Assembly: GCA_015499995.1 (NCBI GenBank) | Contig: JADNRV010000151.1 | Coordinates: 1 to 64,000 of the forward strand | Length of the DNA: 64,000 nt | Origin: Flammula alnicola | Taxonomy: Eukaryota > Basidiomycota > Agaricomycetes > Agaricales > Strophariaceae | Direction of reading: 5' to 3' | Part shown: positions 1 to 11,219 of the stretch, one piece after another | Numbering within the stretch: position 1 is the stretch's first letter | Layout: each line of letters begins with the position of its first letter | Notes under the pieces: generated by a model | Database searches by the model: none | What the model saw: the letters and a program-made list of their open reading frames with translations, nothing else | What the model was told of the DNA's origin: nothing | Translations under genes and position numbers: made by a program

Positions 1-425
1 TATCATGATGATGAGAAATAACCTTCTTGAACGGCGTTGATGATCTGGGTGGGAGTAGCAATCCCATTGCGCGGGAGCCACTGTCCAAAGGAACAACACC
101 AGCTCATCAGTCTTGTTTGTAGGTCGTTCAAAGAAGGCAGACGCACCCCATGAGAAGCAAGGGTGTTCAATCCCGGACACGGCCCTCTTATATCGTCCTT
201 TCCAGCCGGCTTCCAAGGATGCGCGGGATCATTGACGAGCTTAGCGCTGGTATCTTTCAATGGTCCTGGAGGTGACTCAGGATCTCGCGCTGTGAGGGTC
301 GGAATAATTTCATCCAGTTCTCTAGCGGAAAGACCGGCGAGGGACCCGTAGCTCGGGAAGGCGATCGTTCCGTCGAAGGCCAACAGGAAGGTTAGAAGTG
401 GCAGCAGGGCGAAGAATCGCGTCAT
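1..425 (-). CDS. Heme-thiolate peroxidase/peroxygenase, N-terminal part (runs off window)
   Basis: Secreted heme-thiolate peroxidase (chloroperoxidase/unspecific peroxygenase family), which transfers peroxide oxygen to organic substrates outside the cell. The ATG at 425 opens a hydrophobic signal peptide (MTRFFALLPLLTFLLAF). The family signature follows: PCPGLNTLASHG, then WLPRNG and an alanine/glutamine helix (AVQEGY). The Cys of PCP is the expected axial heme ligand. A 66-bp intron (146 down to 81, GTGCGT...ACAG, phase 0) splits the signature between HG and WLPRNG; reading through it would insert unrelated residues. The frame meets a stop at the extreme left, probably inside a second intron beginning in the last glycine codon. 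The distal-site residues lie outside the window. A TATA-like box lies about 70 bp upstream. The family assignment is firm; extent and activity are not. Confidence 0.85.
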
Positions 426-490
426 CGTTAAGATTGTAAGGTGCTGGTTTAGATGAGGGTACCAATAGAGGATCGATAGAACCATCTACC

Positions 491-500
491 CTTTATATAC
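491..500 (-). promoter_or_regulatory. TATA-like box of the left-edge peroxygenase gene
   Basis: On the minus strand this reads GTATATAAAG, 66-75 bp upstream of the start codon at 425. It is the only TATA-like element in the near upstream region. Confidence 0.45.
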
Positions 501-2081
501 GTTAACCATAGACTTTCCTTCAGACAGTTCCAGGGCGAATGGAGTGTTCTTTCTGCGGACCGAATAGGAAAAAAACACAGCTGGATATGACTATTACCGA
601 ATATCCGCAGGCTGTCAAATGTTTTTAGATTTCGTGTAATTGTAGTGCTGATGGGGACTCACTGATTATAATCAATTGACTATCTTAACTCTTTTGCAAC
701 ATATCAGTTTGGATCTTCTAGAAACTGGCATCGATATGTGGTTTTCGTCACAAATGACACGGGGAAGTTCAGCCGCTGGCGCGGAAGTAATTCCTGACCT
801 GACCTGATTATGAACGTACGCAGCGAGCAGTGAATGTAAGAGGCACAGACCGCAGCCACATCATTCGGGATTGAACCGACTCGGGATTGGGAGGTAGGGC
901 TGGATGTTAGACATGGAATGGCAGCGCAGTAGAACCCGCAGTAGAATTTATTGCAAAGGAGATGGTTATCATGCCATGAAATAGCCGAAAAGATTTCTAC
1001 CTAATAATTCATGTATCCGCAAGGCTCGTGTCAACGGCAGCGTATTTTATGCACGTTTGTCGCTTCTAGATGTCGGCAGAAAGCCAGAGAAAAATAAGGA
1101 TACGCAGTCATACACTGGCTGTCGGGCAATGCAGAGAATAGGGAGCAGTTAAGAGTTTCCGAGGCGGTGACATGTTTTACATCCACTGCCGAAGCCTTGG
1201 GAGGTAGTACTTTGCATAATCCATAGAGCAGCGCATGAGAACTCTTCACAACGTTTCAGACATCGCTGGGATTTCCGCCACGCAGTGTCGAGCGGCATCG
1301 ACGGCGTCGATTTAATGGTCTTTCTCTGTCCTAAGTTACACATGGCTTTGCCTCACACGACCTTGCATTTCTGGAGCAGTTGCAGCCTAGTGAGAAGACG
1401 TTCGCATGTGGATCGACTATTTCAGTTGTACGAGCCAAGAGAGTTGATGTATACTTATGCATGATGGCAGAGAAGAGAGCATCGTTCACGATTTGTGAAT
1501 CAGAAATGACATTGACAAGTTGAACTTGCAAGGGGTATGCAATTTTTTTTTCAGATATACGAGGTACTTTTATTTGGATAAGGCTTTGCCAACCCTCCTT
1601 AGCCATTCCATAAAAGGAAATAAAGTATCACGTGCATGATCCAGAACATCCTAACTTAGTCTAACTAAGAGTAATCTGCTACCTAGCCGTGTTCGGGCCG
1701 ATCTAACCGCTTACATAATGTGTCCAAATCTGGACATATTCTTGCCGTTGAGCCACAGGCAGGTGGGCTGTAAATACATGGAAACAGTGTATAATACTTT
1801 GTAGGAACACTCTAGATGTATTATTCTGCCAAAAATGTACTTCAAATTTTTATTTGGATAAGCCACCACGGGACCCCCCCCCCTCCCTAGGCTGTATGCC
1901 GGCAATTGCCGGTGCACACCCCTTGTGAACTTGAAGTATTTATACTATTTTCGGACCATCACAAACTCACGTGTTCAATCGGAAAGTTCCGTATTCGCTT
2001 CATATTCGCCGGCGTACTGTGGCCTTGCTGTGAAACAGAAAGGTTCCCCACTGTCTAAATTCACTATATAAGGAAGGACTT
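501..2081. other. Intergenic, no supported gene
   Basis: Short open frames only, none with a recognisable domain or plausible intron structure. A run of ten or more C lies near 1874. Confidence 0.5.
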
Positions 2082-2160
2082 TTCTGCAACTTGTTTGTTT
2101 GGTTTCAAGGATTATGTCCTTGATTCAATCACGACCAAATACTATCTTACCCTATCCTTC
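2082..2160 (+). repeat. Diverged copy of a unit repeated at 3141-3290
   Basis: The stretch from TTCTGCAACTTGTTTGTTTGG to CCCTATCC reappears, with scattered changes, right of the inverted-repeat element at 3159-3235. The two copies are in the same orientation and bracket the element. Confidence 0.6.
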
Positions 2161-2170
2161 ACTTTTGAGT

Positions 2171-3128
2171 TTCCGCCTTGAACCTTAATATAAAAGGAAG
2201 GTGCTAAGAATAACTCCCGCCGCGCGTCCGCGCCCTATTTTTCTGAATTTGGAGGTCAGAATAACATTGCCAAACCAAACCTTCGATCTCGTCAAGCTTT
2301 CATCCTCCCTTCATCTTCTCAAGCACGCCCGGCGCCTGCCAACTTCCTCTTAACTCCGCCTGTCTCAAATTTGAGATAGCTCTCGTCAGCAACATCCCCA
2401 CGAAATGGCTTTGGGCGAGGTAGGATTGTCCAAGTATGTATTTATTCGACGCCGCTGATTCATGAACACACGACCGCGTGGTTGCCGTGCGGTTCAAGTG
2501 TACCAGGCTTGCCAATGCTCAAACAACCACACCGCCTCGCTGAAAAGCCGTCCCCCTACTTGCCCACGACATCCCAACTTAATGAACTATGGCGAGGACG
2601 TATTCGGAGGCGAGGAATGGGCTGCTGGTAGGGTTGGGGACCGTCATAAGGATATGAGGGTCCACGCCGCCTGTCGTCACAGCGCCTGAACCTCCGCCTG
2701 CTAGCCATCTGTCTCAGCATCTGGCCACTCTCTTCGCCGATGAGAATGATGTAGCATGGAGAAAGGGCTGGGGCACGACCTCTGCGGCTTGGATACGCCA
2801 AGCACGACCTGCTTGACTGCAGTGAATGGGCGTGTGCAAGCCCATAGTTTTAGACCGAGGGGATTATTATTATATATTACTATGTATTCAAATCATTGAA
2901 TTAATGAATGATACAGAAATACGCCGAAGCCTGAAATTTTTACAGCAGGATTTCAGCTACAGGTGCTGTGTGGGACTGGGAGATATTCCAGGTAAACGGC
3001 ACTGTGTTGGACGGCGGCGCGCGACATCCAAAATGGGCGAGCGACCAAAACAATAAACAAAGGCGCTCACCGGCTTACCCAGATCCCGAGTTCCGGACCT
3101 TCCTTTTATATTAAGGTTCAAGGCGGAA
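2171..3128. mobile_element. Candidate non-autonomous DNA transposon with perfect 31-bp terminal inverted repeats
   Basis: Bases 2171-2201 (starting TTCCGCCTTGAACC) and 3098-3128 (ending GGTTCAAGGCGGAA) are exact reverse complements over 31 bp. They delimit 958 bp. A 3-bp AGT lies directly outside both ends (2168-2170 and 3129-3131) and could be a target-site duplication. No interior frame resembles a transposase, so if mobile the element would depend on a transposase in trans. The related direct repeats outside both ends could also mean the structure arose by local rearrangement. Confidence 0.6.
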
Positions 3129-3140
3129 AGTGAATAACTC

Positions 3141-3290
3141 CTATCCTTTCGCAAAGTTTTCTGCAACTTGTTTGTTTGGGTTTAAGGTTTATGTCTTTGA
3201 GTCAAACACGATCAAATACTACCTTGCCCTATCCTTTCCCAAAGTTTTCTGCAACTTGCTTGCATTTGTTTGGATTCGAGGTTTTCGCCT
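3141..3290 (+). repeat. Imperfect tandem repeat, unit about 88 bp
   Basis: CTATCCTTTCGCAAAGTTTT at 3141 recurs as CTATCCTTTCCCAAAGTTTT at 3229, followed both times by CTGCAACTTG and a TTTGTTTGG tract. The second unit is incomplete. The same unit occurs once at 2082-2160. Confidence 0.6.
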
Positions 3291-4078
3291 TGGTTACGAT
3301 GTCTTGCTATCTATCTTTTATCAGTGCTGTGAGGAGCCAACCGAAGGTTGGCGACGAGCGGCACGCAACTTCGGGCAATACTTAGTATTACTTACTGTAA
3401 AATTTTCCAATGAACAATATGTAGCTCGGTAACTATCAGGAGTTAGAGATACAAATCAATGTGAAAAAGTGAGGGTAGTACACAGCAAGGCTATGACGAC
3501 AAAGTCAGTATCTTGTTGCGTATTATTACTCTCATCGGTCCTCCAAACGCGACATGTTTTCTTACTTTTCGGGAAGGGCAAAGCAACGATCCCTACGTGC
3601 GCATACGAAGGGGTGGAGGAGTTTCTCGGTGCGTTCAATTTGTTGTTTGTCCACTACCAGCCTGTATTCGACTCAGAGTCCTGTTAGGTTTCGTTTCTAG
3701 TCGCATTAAAAGGGCCTATTCACGTCCACCGCCATATCCTGACATTGCGACCGGAGCAAATAGCGAAATGAGAACAAGTTTATAATATACAGGGGTTGAT
3801 CAAAGCGATTTTTTTTAGTTCTACCCACGGATTTGACAAAGGCGGAAGCACGTCTTATGTATTCTTCCGTATATGCGTGGTTACTGTGGCCTGGGGAAAT
3901 ACCTCCCATTTCCTCAGGGAACTAAGGGAACCCTTTACTTTCATTGACATCCCGACGACCTACTACTTTCCGGAGAGCTACGTTTTCATTTCTGCGACAA
4001 TGTTGCCCAATTCGATCGCATTTTTCGATATGATCATTAAGACCCAATACGCTCTTTGTTGAGATCCAAGAACATCTT

Positions 4079-4551
4079 GTGGACGAGGACCTTGTAGCTG
4101 GTATGAGGAAGCTACCACTCATAAAACCCATTCACTGGCTGCACGACCTTGATCAACCTTTTGCTATTGCTCTTCGTCAGATATGTGTTTCTGCGAACTT
4201 CCTCGATACCACGCTCACAGGTTCCCAATTTGGCGCATATTTCCAGATATACGGAGAGCGCCAGCGTTCCAGCCATATCCTGGTAAGTTTGCACGTTACG
4301 CTGCGTATCTCGTGAAAACTTTCTCACAACGTTTGAGCTGCGTTCGCGCTCATTTTGAGATGGAGACTCTTCTTGAACATGCCCAGCTGCCAGCTCTGGT
4401 TCTGCGAATTCTCGACGAGCTTACACCAATCAAACGTGACATGCCAGCCTATGACGATTACTACGTTGCTCTGCCCCAAGCTGGCCACCTCTTAATGAGG
4501 GGATTGATACCGTGGTCATTCGATTTGAACAGACAGAGAACCTCTGGCTAG
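4079..4551 (+). CDS. Possible exons of an unrecognised protein
   Basis: Two overlapping open stretches in different frames (4079-4315 and 4183-4551) have protein-like composition. The first includes KPIHWLHDLDQPFAIALRQI, the second LLEHAQLPALVLRILDEL. An AG|ATAT acceptor-like site separates them near 4245. I recognise no domain and cannot fix a start, so this may be a remnant. It lies just downstream of the convergent peroxygenase gene. Confidence 0.2.
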
Positions 4552-4659
4552 AGTACTTCGCTTGAACTTGTAAATATTTATTATCTTTCCCGAGATCCGT
4601 AAAAATTGAGACTACCACCGCGAACTCGCGTGTTTTTCTGTGCACGGTGGACTGCATCT

Positions 4660-5645
4660 TTACTCTCGAATCCGCTTTTCCTTCGATGGACCCTTTGTTG
4701 CCAGTTGCCCGATCAAATTGGCCATTCGTCTGGTCCGTAGGAGTCCGACGGATTTAGCAGGTCTGCCACCAGCAGCATCCCACCATCCATGAGGTAAACG
4801 TTCATCGCCGAACCACTGTTCCAACCGTGCGACGGGAACGACTCCTTCAAGGTGGTTAATTCCAGAACATGTCTTGCAATCTTCAAGCTGACATCCTCTC
4901 CCATAAGAGCACTTGTGCCCACGTAACACTTCCCATGTAAGAGCGCACTCTCCTAACGCAATCTGGTTGTGAATGTTGTCCAGGGGTGACGGGGATGATT
5001 TCACCCGTTCTGAGTGAAACTGAGCAATGTCAACAAGTCCAAGACCGCCTTTCGGATGGCCATGTAAGTCTCGAGTCTTTGATGCATATTGCAGAAGATT
5101 TTTGAGAAGGGCGGGGTCTGGCGAAGTGGAAGGTGCTCCATTGGGATGTACGAAGGATGCGTCGTGGGCGATCTTCCCAGATCCTCGAGTAGAGAGAGAC
5201 GCAAGATCAAGAGTGAAAGAAGGAATCAGGCATGTAAGACACTTGAGCACTGCTATAACCAGAAAGACGAGTCGTGCCATCCAGGTCCGTTCTGCATTTG
5301 GTCCTCGCGGCCATTAACGTTCGAGGAAATCTTGTGGAAGGAAACCGTCCCAGATGCGATAAAGCCACCAAGAGTGAGCAGAAAGGCTAGAGGATACGAA
5401 AGATTATAAACGAAGACAGTTGCCCAGAAGACTTCGAAGAAGGTGAGATTGGATCCTCCTCTGGATCTGCGAACGCATCTGGTTATCGAACCAACTCGAT
5501 CACAGTACCGACATTATACCACTCACATATACCCATGATTTGCCAGAGTGTTTAAAGCAGGGCAAGGAGATCGACCGCCAGCGGGAGGATTCCGTCTGTA
5601 TTCATGATTTTTGGCGCGATGCGAAGGTTGAGTTGGGGGTGACAT
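4660..5645 (-). CDS. Heme-thiolate peroxidase (short, chloroperoxidase-like type)
   Basis: Proposed three-exon gene of 273 residues: 5645-5527, 5466-5346 and 5241-4660. The first intron (60 bp, GTGAGT...TCGCAG) falls inside the signature as in the left-edge paralogue; the second (104 bp) is less certain. Exon 1 starts MSPPTQPS, without a signal peptide, and carries RSPCPALNTLANHGY with the axial heme Cys. Exon 2 has the family stretch YNLSYPLAFLLTLGG. Exon 3 has SFTLDLASLS, then KIAHDASFVH, and ends with EQWFGDERLPHGWW. About 270 residues is normal for the short type. The usual EHD motif reads AHD here, losing a glutamate thought to bind a metal. Family membership is firm; activity is uncertain. 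Confidence 0.75.
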
Positions 5646-7976
5646 TGAAATGGTGGGTACGTATCTCCGCCTCTTAATTTATCTCATTCAAAGGTTACTT
5701 GAGATGGACTGGGTGCATCCAAAATGCGGGAGGATGACAGGAAAAGGAGAAGCAGCAGAAATAGGTTGCGGGCTGAGTCTGGCTGAGAGGCTGTGCATGC
5801 CAGCAACATGCCAGTGATGGTCGCGCGAACTTCCAATCCACAAAAGGTCTCAAGTGGGGCATGCAGCATTCTGCCAGGCAATTAGAGGATTACGGTGAGG
5901 TTTTCACCGAAGCAGGAGTCGTCGAGCGAGAGGAGGCGGGCCATTGCCAGAGTCAGATAGAGAGGCCTCAGGTCGGACTCTAGAGCCACGAGGCTGTTTT
6001 ATGTCCTAGTAGATAACCCTTGCTAATCGCTAGTAAAGCCAGTCGAGGTCAGTGGGGGAGACAATATTGCCTCTGGGAGGCGTAAGAGATCATCAGTAAA
6101 TCGTGGAAAAGTTGGTATGTGGTTGTGGCTCTGACAACCCGGTGGCAGTGTTGCGACTGATGACAACACCAGATATGGCATTATATCTTGCTGATATGGT
6201 CGAGACGTTATCGGAATGTAATATTCTGGTCAGATTTTTGTAAGCTCACGTAAATCTTATAGATCAATATATTGCCTCTCTCAGAATGATATGAAGGTTA
6301 TGAGCGAGTGATCATTATTAGACATTAATTATACTCAGTTGCAAAAGTAATACCAGCATTTCGGAGGTCATGTAAATGCTCGTCAGTATGATTAAAATTT
6401 ATAATGAAGTTTTCATAATTGCCAGAGGATTGTGACTTGCTAATCAGTATTTCAGGTTGGGTATAACCTCTTTGAATCTCGCCAACTTGAAGAAAGCCTT
6501 CGGCGATCCATTTATGGACTAGACATCCGAGTCGCGCTCCGAGTGAGGTCAGAACTATTTCTCCCTGTAAGTCTGCAAACTCACGACTGCCAGCGGATAT
6601 GAAGTCAACCCGAGCATCATGCTTCTGCCTTATCCTATTGCAGAGCCAGGCGGCAGTGCTTGGAGTAGGTTACTGGACAGTGGACATTACTGAATGTTGA
6701 GTCGCGGACTTAATCGGAGTCGGAGCAACGGAACAGAAAGGAACGCATTAAACTGGAGATCACGTGAATATTCAACGGTCGGAAAAGGGAATTGATGTAA
6801 GTTGAACATTGTTGCTTGCATCTTTCCCTCCCACCAATACGTCCTCACTCCCCTACCTCAGCCTGCTGCTGCTCTCCCCCAAGGTCACTCCCTCTAGGAT
6901 GCGAAAACCTATAGGAAAAGAACCAGAGAACTCCTGATCAAGCCCGTCTTTCCTCCCATGTCGTTGTTGGGCTTGTGACGCTGACGAGCGCCCCAAGCCC
7001 AACTCCGACATTGGTTTGGTTTGTGGATGGTAGAGATGGCGCTGACGGGCGTCCATCTCTTCCATTCATTGCCACTAGACTGCCGCAGTCAGCAGCTCTT
7101 CGGTTTCTTTCACGTCATCGGAATCATTGCAACTTGCCTCGTTTGAGCAATTGGTATGTTTGTTCTTGGATCATTGTTGTCTCCTTCACTAACCCTTGTT
7201 TATTTTAGAGCTTCCAAGTTTCTAGCAAGCTCATCACCTTTGTGCTTGAGCCACGCGCCGCCATGTCATCGAGTCATCTTCAAGTACAAGCTTGTCATAT
7301 CTTGATGCTGGAATTTGAGTGCACCTTTGGTACATTGTCGAAGTCTCACTTTCTTATTTACCGCTCTGATCACATTCGTGGCAGTGTCCGTTCTGTAGCG
7401 TCTACTTTCCAGTACTGTATTACACAGTATTAGTAGTATTGAAATAAATCAGATTTGAAACCTGCTACTGTATTCTCGAAGCGATGCAAGCTATATTAAA
7501 CCGATGGAATAGTTACATTGTCATTACAAATGCTACTCAGAAATACCTAGCAATACAAGGCCTTGAAATGCCGTCTCAACCTTACAGCAATGACACATTG
7601 CTATCAGAATAGCAGCAAAATGGCGGCAAAGATATTAAGGAGGGGTGTCGATGTATTGCCATTGTAACGGGTGCTGCCATATGATTGGAAATTATACCGG
7701 TGACATGATATGGCAGCACTGATATTCCCCTTATAAGGCATTACACAAATTTCCACAATTTACTGATGATGGAGCTAGCTTGAGTCGCCGTTTCGACTCC
7801 GACTATTGATTTGTCAGCACCAAATCAAGGGGCTTTTCTCGTATCATCCCACCATCGGAGTTGTCATATCTGCCTTGCCAATTACCACCTTGACACAGCC
7901 CATGGTCCTACCTCCCAATCTCTGGAGTCGATAGGCTTCGTATCCCAACCCATACCCCTCGCCACGGCATCCTAAA
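5646..7976. other. Intergenic, no supported gene
   Basis: About 2.3 kb with only short frames. Nothing recognisable on either strand. Confidence 0.5.
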
Positions 7977-9022
7977 ATGACTGATGCAGACGGTGTATGC
8001 CAATGGACGCCTCGTCGTGAACTGGCTCTTCCTAATGAACTCCTTCACAAGATCCTGTTACTGGTCCTGTCTGACTCCGTCCACTCTATCTGCGTGTCAC
8101 CTGGCGACACAACCTGGGAGAAGAATGTAATGGATACATTCCACCAAGTTTCCCCGGCGTTCAGGGCGATATCTAGCGAACTAGCGGCCAAGGCGTTTGA
8201 TATATCCAAGGTTATTAGGCAGGATGATGAGAGGTAACCAACTCTGCGGGGACCTGAAGAATACATTTACAACATGTTATGCTGACGTTTCACTGTATCG
8301 CAGTTTTTTGCGCACTTTGCGCCAAATCTTTATCTATCTCAGCCATCTCGGGATGAGACTGCGACATCCCTCCGAGTGGGGCAGTGTATCTTTCCAAACC
8401 ATCGACTGCTCTGCGTCCTCGTTCGTGTTTGGATACGCATTGTACCTCAGCTGCATCTCTCTGCGTCGCAATGCAAGTCGCTCGCCCCGCGACGTATTCG
8501 AGAGCACGCACAAGGTTATTTTGTCTGCTCTAACGCAGTCGGAAGCACTCTGCGACCGCGTCTTTCCAGTTGAAATGACATGTAAGCTTCGTCAAGGAAT
8601 ACAGGAGGAATTTGAGCTGTCTCGCCATGGTGTGTATCCCCTATTTCGTCCAGCTGCATGCGTACTGACATTTGCGCTTCAGGTCTCGTGATGGTCCAGT
8701 CGTTTAACGAGTTGCATAACCACGCGAACTCGATGCTTGTTCTTCAGCCATCCAGAGAAGAAGATGGGAGTGGGCCTCTCGCAGTCTGTGGTCTCACAAA
8801 AGCTTCCCATTCGCTCTGACATTGTCACAGGCGGTCCGTTCTCTGATTCATACCTCCCTTCTCAAGATCGAAGGGGTATACGAGAGCTATGTCCATGCAC
8901 TCTCTGATAAACCACCTCAGACAGAACCCCAGATACATGAGGTTCGTATTGAACACTTTCTCAATCTACTGGATCCCTCATTATTCGTTCTCCATAACCA
9001 TAGCTTCCCGGTGTTCTCGTAG
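7977..9022 (+). CDS. F-box-like protein of unknown target
   Basis: Proposed exons 7977-8233, 8304-8629, 8683-8783 and 8831-9022 keep one frame and give 291 residues. Introns are 70, 53 and 47 bp with GT-AG ends; the last donor (GTCTGT) is weak. Near the N-terminus, RRELALPNELLHKILLLVL matches the opening helix of basidiomycete F-box-like domains (LPxELLxxIL). The remainder is leucine-rich and helical with no domain I recognise. Proteins of this type are usually presumed SCF ubiquitin-ligase adaptors. It shows no similarity to the F-box genes of the central cluster beyond the short motif. The start is well placed; the splice model is inferred. Confidence 0.6.
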
Positions 9023-9658
9023 CACTGCGAAAAGTCGCTGTATTGCAGTTTGACGAAGATGAATATAATCTTGAAGAACGACTCAGCAAAATTGTCGTTG
9101 CATGGTCGAAGACGTGTCCTTTCCTGAACAAGGAAAATGCCACGAGTTAAATCAATCAATCGTAACATACCCTGTATACCGTGTATGTATGTGTAATTAT
9201 TTATTCGTAGGTTGCTATATTGTACATATGTACCTTCTTGATGACGTTGCATGTACAGTATGTATAAGATCCCCATGTCTGGCCTTGGCATATACTTTCC
9301 ATTCCTCCAATTCTTCAGATTAATAAGGCCATCGAGAGAGGGATTCAGCGTCGATGTATGATGTCTCGCGATTTCATTTCATCCACGGTAATTCGGGGCA
9401 CTATCCTCAGACTTTTGACAAGGACTTATAGCTTGAAACTTGAATCCCTCAAATCATGCTAAGCGCTCGCAATGTAAAGATACATGCTCGGAGTGTATAC
9501 TATTCCACACTGATAGTGGGATTGTATGTAACACTATGCTGATATAGTACACAATATAAAAAGATGGTGATAATGGTACAATGCTAGTCCATGGAAGTCC
9601 GTGAGTAGTGTACATATGCTGGCGTTCAAGGGCGCTCGGAATTTGGTATAAGGTAAAA
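9023..9658. other. Intergenic between convergent genes
   Basis: AT-rich, no supported frame. It holds the 3' ends of the F-box-like gene and of the minus-strand gene to the right. Confidence 0.5.
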
Positions 9659-10468
9659 CTAATCCCTCTTCCGCTTCAGGGATGGGCTGGGTATTATTCT
9701 GATTTGAGGGTTTTCTGAGGTATTCAGGACAGTTTCTTCGGCGCTTATAACCAATTGAGCAGGAGGAAAAGAGATAGCAGGCTCGACAGGCTCGACCGAG
9801 TCAGAGCCTCCGGGCTGGGGCGCGTCCTGAACCGGAATAATAGCGAGAGACTTCTTAGGCCTCAAAACCCTATCACTGCTTGCAATTAAACGTCGAGGGC
9901 GCTTCGCTGGCGGTGGCTGGTATATCGCATCAGTACCCTCAGATGCGGAGCTCCCAGCCGGTGGCCTGTTCTCCTTATTCTCCTTTGGTTTCTCTGCAAC
10001 GGACTTTGTGCGCCGTTTCTTCCCCCCCTTCCGAGGCTTCTTCGTGAGTGGGTATCTGCGTCGTAATGTGGGTCGCTTGGATGGTGGTAATCCTTTTCCT
10101 GCCTCTACTCGAGGCTGAGAGACGTCCTCACTAGCTGTGGAAGACTGGGTGACAGCGGAGGACGTAGATCGAATGATTTCCAGAAATGGGACTCTTGGAT
10201 GGTTGGCTGCGTATTGTTGCCCAGGGCTGAAGGTTGCAGGGACCACGCAAAACTCCTCCTCTGATTGTGTTTCGTCGTCGCTGTCACCGCGATATTTTCC
10301 TTCGTCAGAGCTGAGTGTGGCGATGGGCGGTAATGACATGATTCGCCGACTCTGATGCCTCGCATCTGGAAGTATATATTCGGCAGCCCTCAAGGCCAGA
10401 AGGGCAATCGCAGCTTCTTGTCTTTTTTGCTCATCCGTCAGGGTAGTCCAATGAGCTTGTGATGACAT
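9659..10468 (-). CDS. Basic, low-complexity protein, probably nuclear; function unknown
   Basis: Uninterrupted frame of 269 residues. The N-terminal 35 residues are predicted helical (LTDEQKRQEAAIALLALRAA). An acidic patch near residues 55-72 is followed by a long disordered Pro/Ser/Lys/Arg-rich part. A dense basic stretch (KKPRKGGKKRRTK) and further KR clusters (PPAKRPRRL) look like nuclear localisation signals. No catalytic domain is visible. The single long frame with consistent composition argues for a real gene. Confidence 0.5.
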   Translation of the reverse strand: MSSQAHWTTLTDEQKRQEAAIALLALRAAEYILPDARHQSRRIMSLPPIATLSSDEGKYRGDSDDETQSEEEFCVVPATFSPGQQYAANHPRVPFLEIIRSTSSAVTQSSTASEDVSQPRVEAGKGLPPSKRPTLRRRYPLTKKPRKGGKKRRTKSVAEKPKENKENRPPAGSSASEGTDAIYQPPPAKRPRRLIASSDRVLRPKKSLAIIPVQDAPQPGGSDSVEPVEPAISFPPAQLVISAEETVLNTSENPQIRIIPSPSLKRKRD

Positions 10469-10940
10469 AGTGCGTCAAGACTCTTGGGCTAAGGCGACCT
10501 TCGAATGAGGGAAGGGGGGATGGGGTGTTGTTGAGCTGACCGCCTAGAAAAAGATTCTGTATTTATACATTCTTGAAGTTGAAATTTGGAAGTGAGTGGC
10601 GTGGAATATATCAACCAGCGACCATTGTTTAATCCTTGGTAGTAACTGTGGCACATAACTGAATTTGGTCGCTTTGCAGAGTGGGCCACTGGCCATCGAT
10701 GATCAGGTAGAACGTGAACACCGTTTTGGGAATATTTCATTTGTACAGGTAAACAGTATGCGTACTCCATTTTCTATCCGACTCGCGGGGCTTCCATGAC
10801 TATACAGGTTTTGGAACCATGCTTATTTGACTTAGTATTGGTTAGAAAGCACGTTTTCAACGATCTCGAGATAATTCAGCTATAAGAAAAAAAAGTCAAA
10901 GTTATCCAAAAACTCCCAAGCATGTCTGTACTCACGTCAG
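10469..10940. other. Intergenic
   Basis: No supported gene. This is the last unduplicated stretch before the repeat cluster. Confidence 0.4.
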
Positions 10941-10944
10941 GTCC

Positions 10945-11212
10945 ATGTATAGTCCTCGAACCAAGGATATTGAAAAGTTGAGCCAGCGCATTCCCTCATC
11001 GAGGAGGTACTTGTCTCGAGTGAGTAACATTCCCTTCTGGGCAATAATATTTTTATTTCCTCTATTGACACATTTTAAAATGGTCGTGGCGCTTAGGAAT
11101 GACATTATTTCAACCGCCCAAGCGAGGCAAAGATATGGTTTGGAGCAGCGTTGGAGGTTATCCCTGACCTGGGAGAGAGAGCCACTGTCTTCATATGAGA
11201 CGACGGACTAGA
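10945..11212 (+). pseudogene. Orphan 3' end of a NACHT NTPase gene
   Basis: Carries the last two exons of the NACHT model only. An exon-4-like piece ends in CATCGAGGAGGTACTTGTCTCGAG before GTGAGT, and a CTTAG acceptor at about 11095 leads into the C-terminal PSEAK-type stretch. The reading is broken by a TGA directly after the acceptor. It matches the minus-strand remnant at 36550-36740, and the matching continues into the adjacent OTU 3' flank. Confidence 0.6.
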
Positions 11213-11219
11213 ATTGAAA

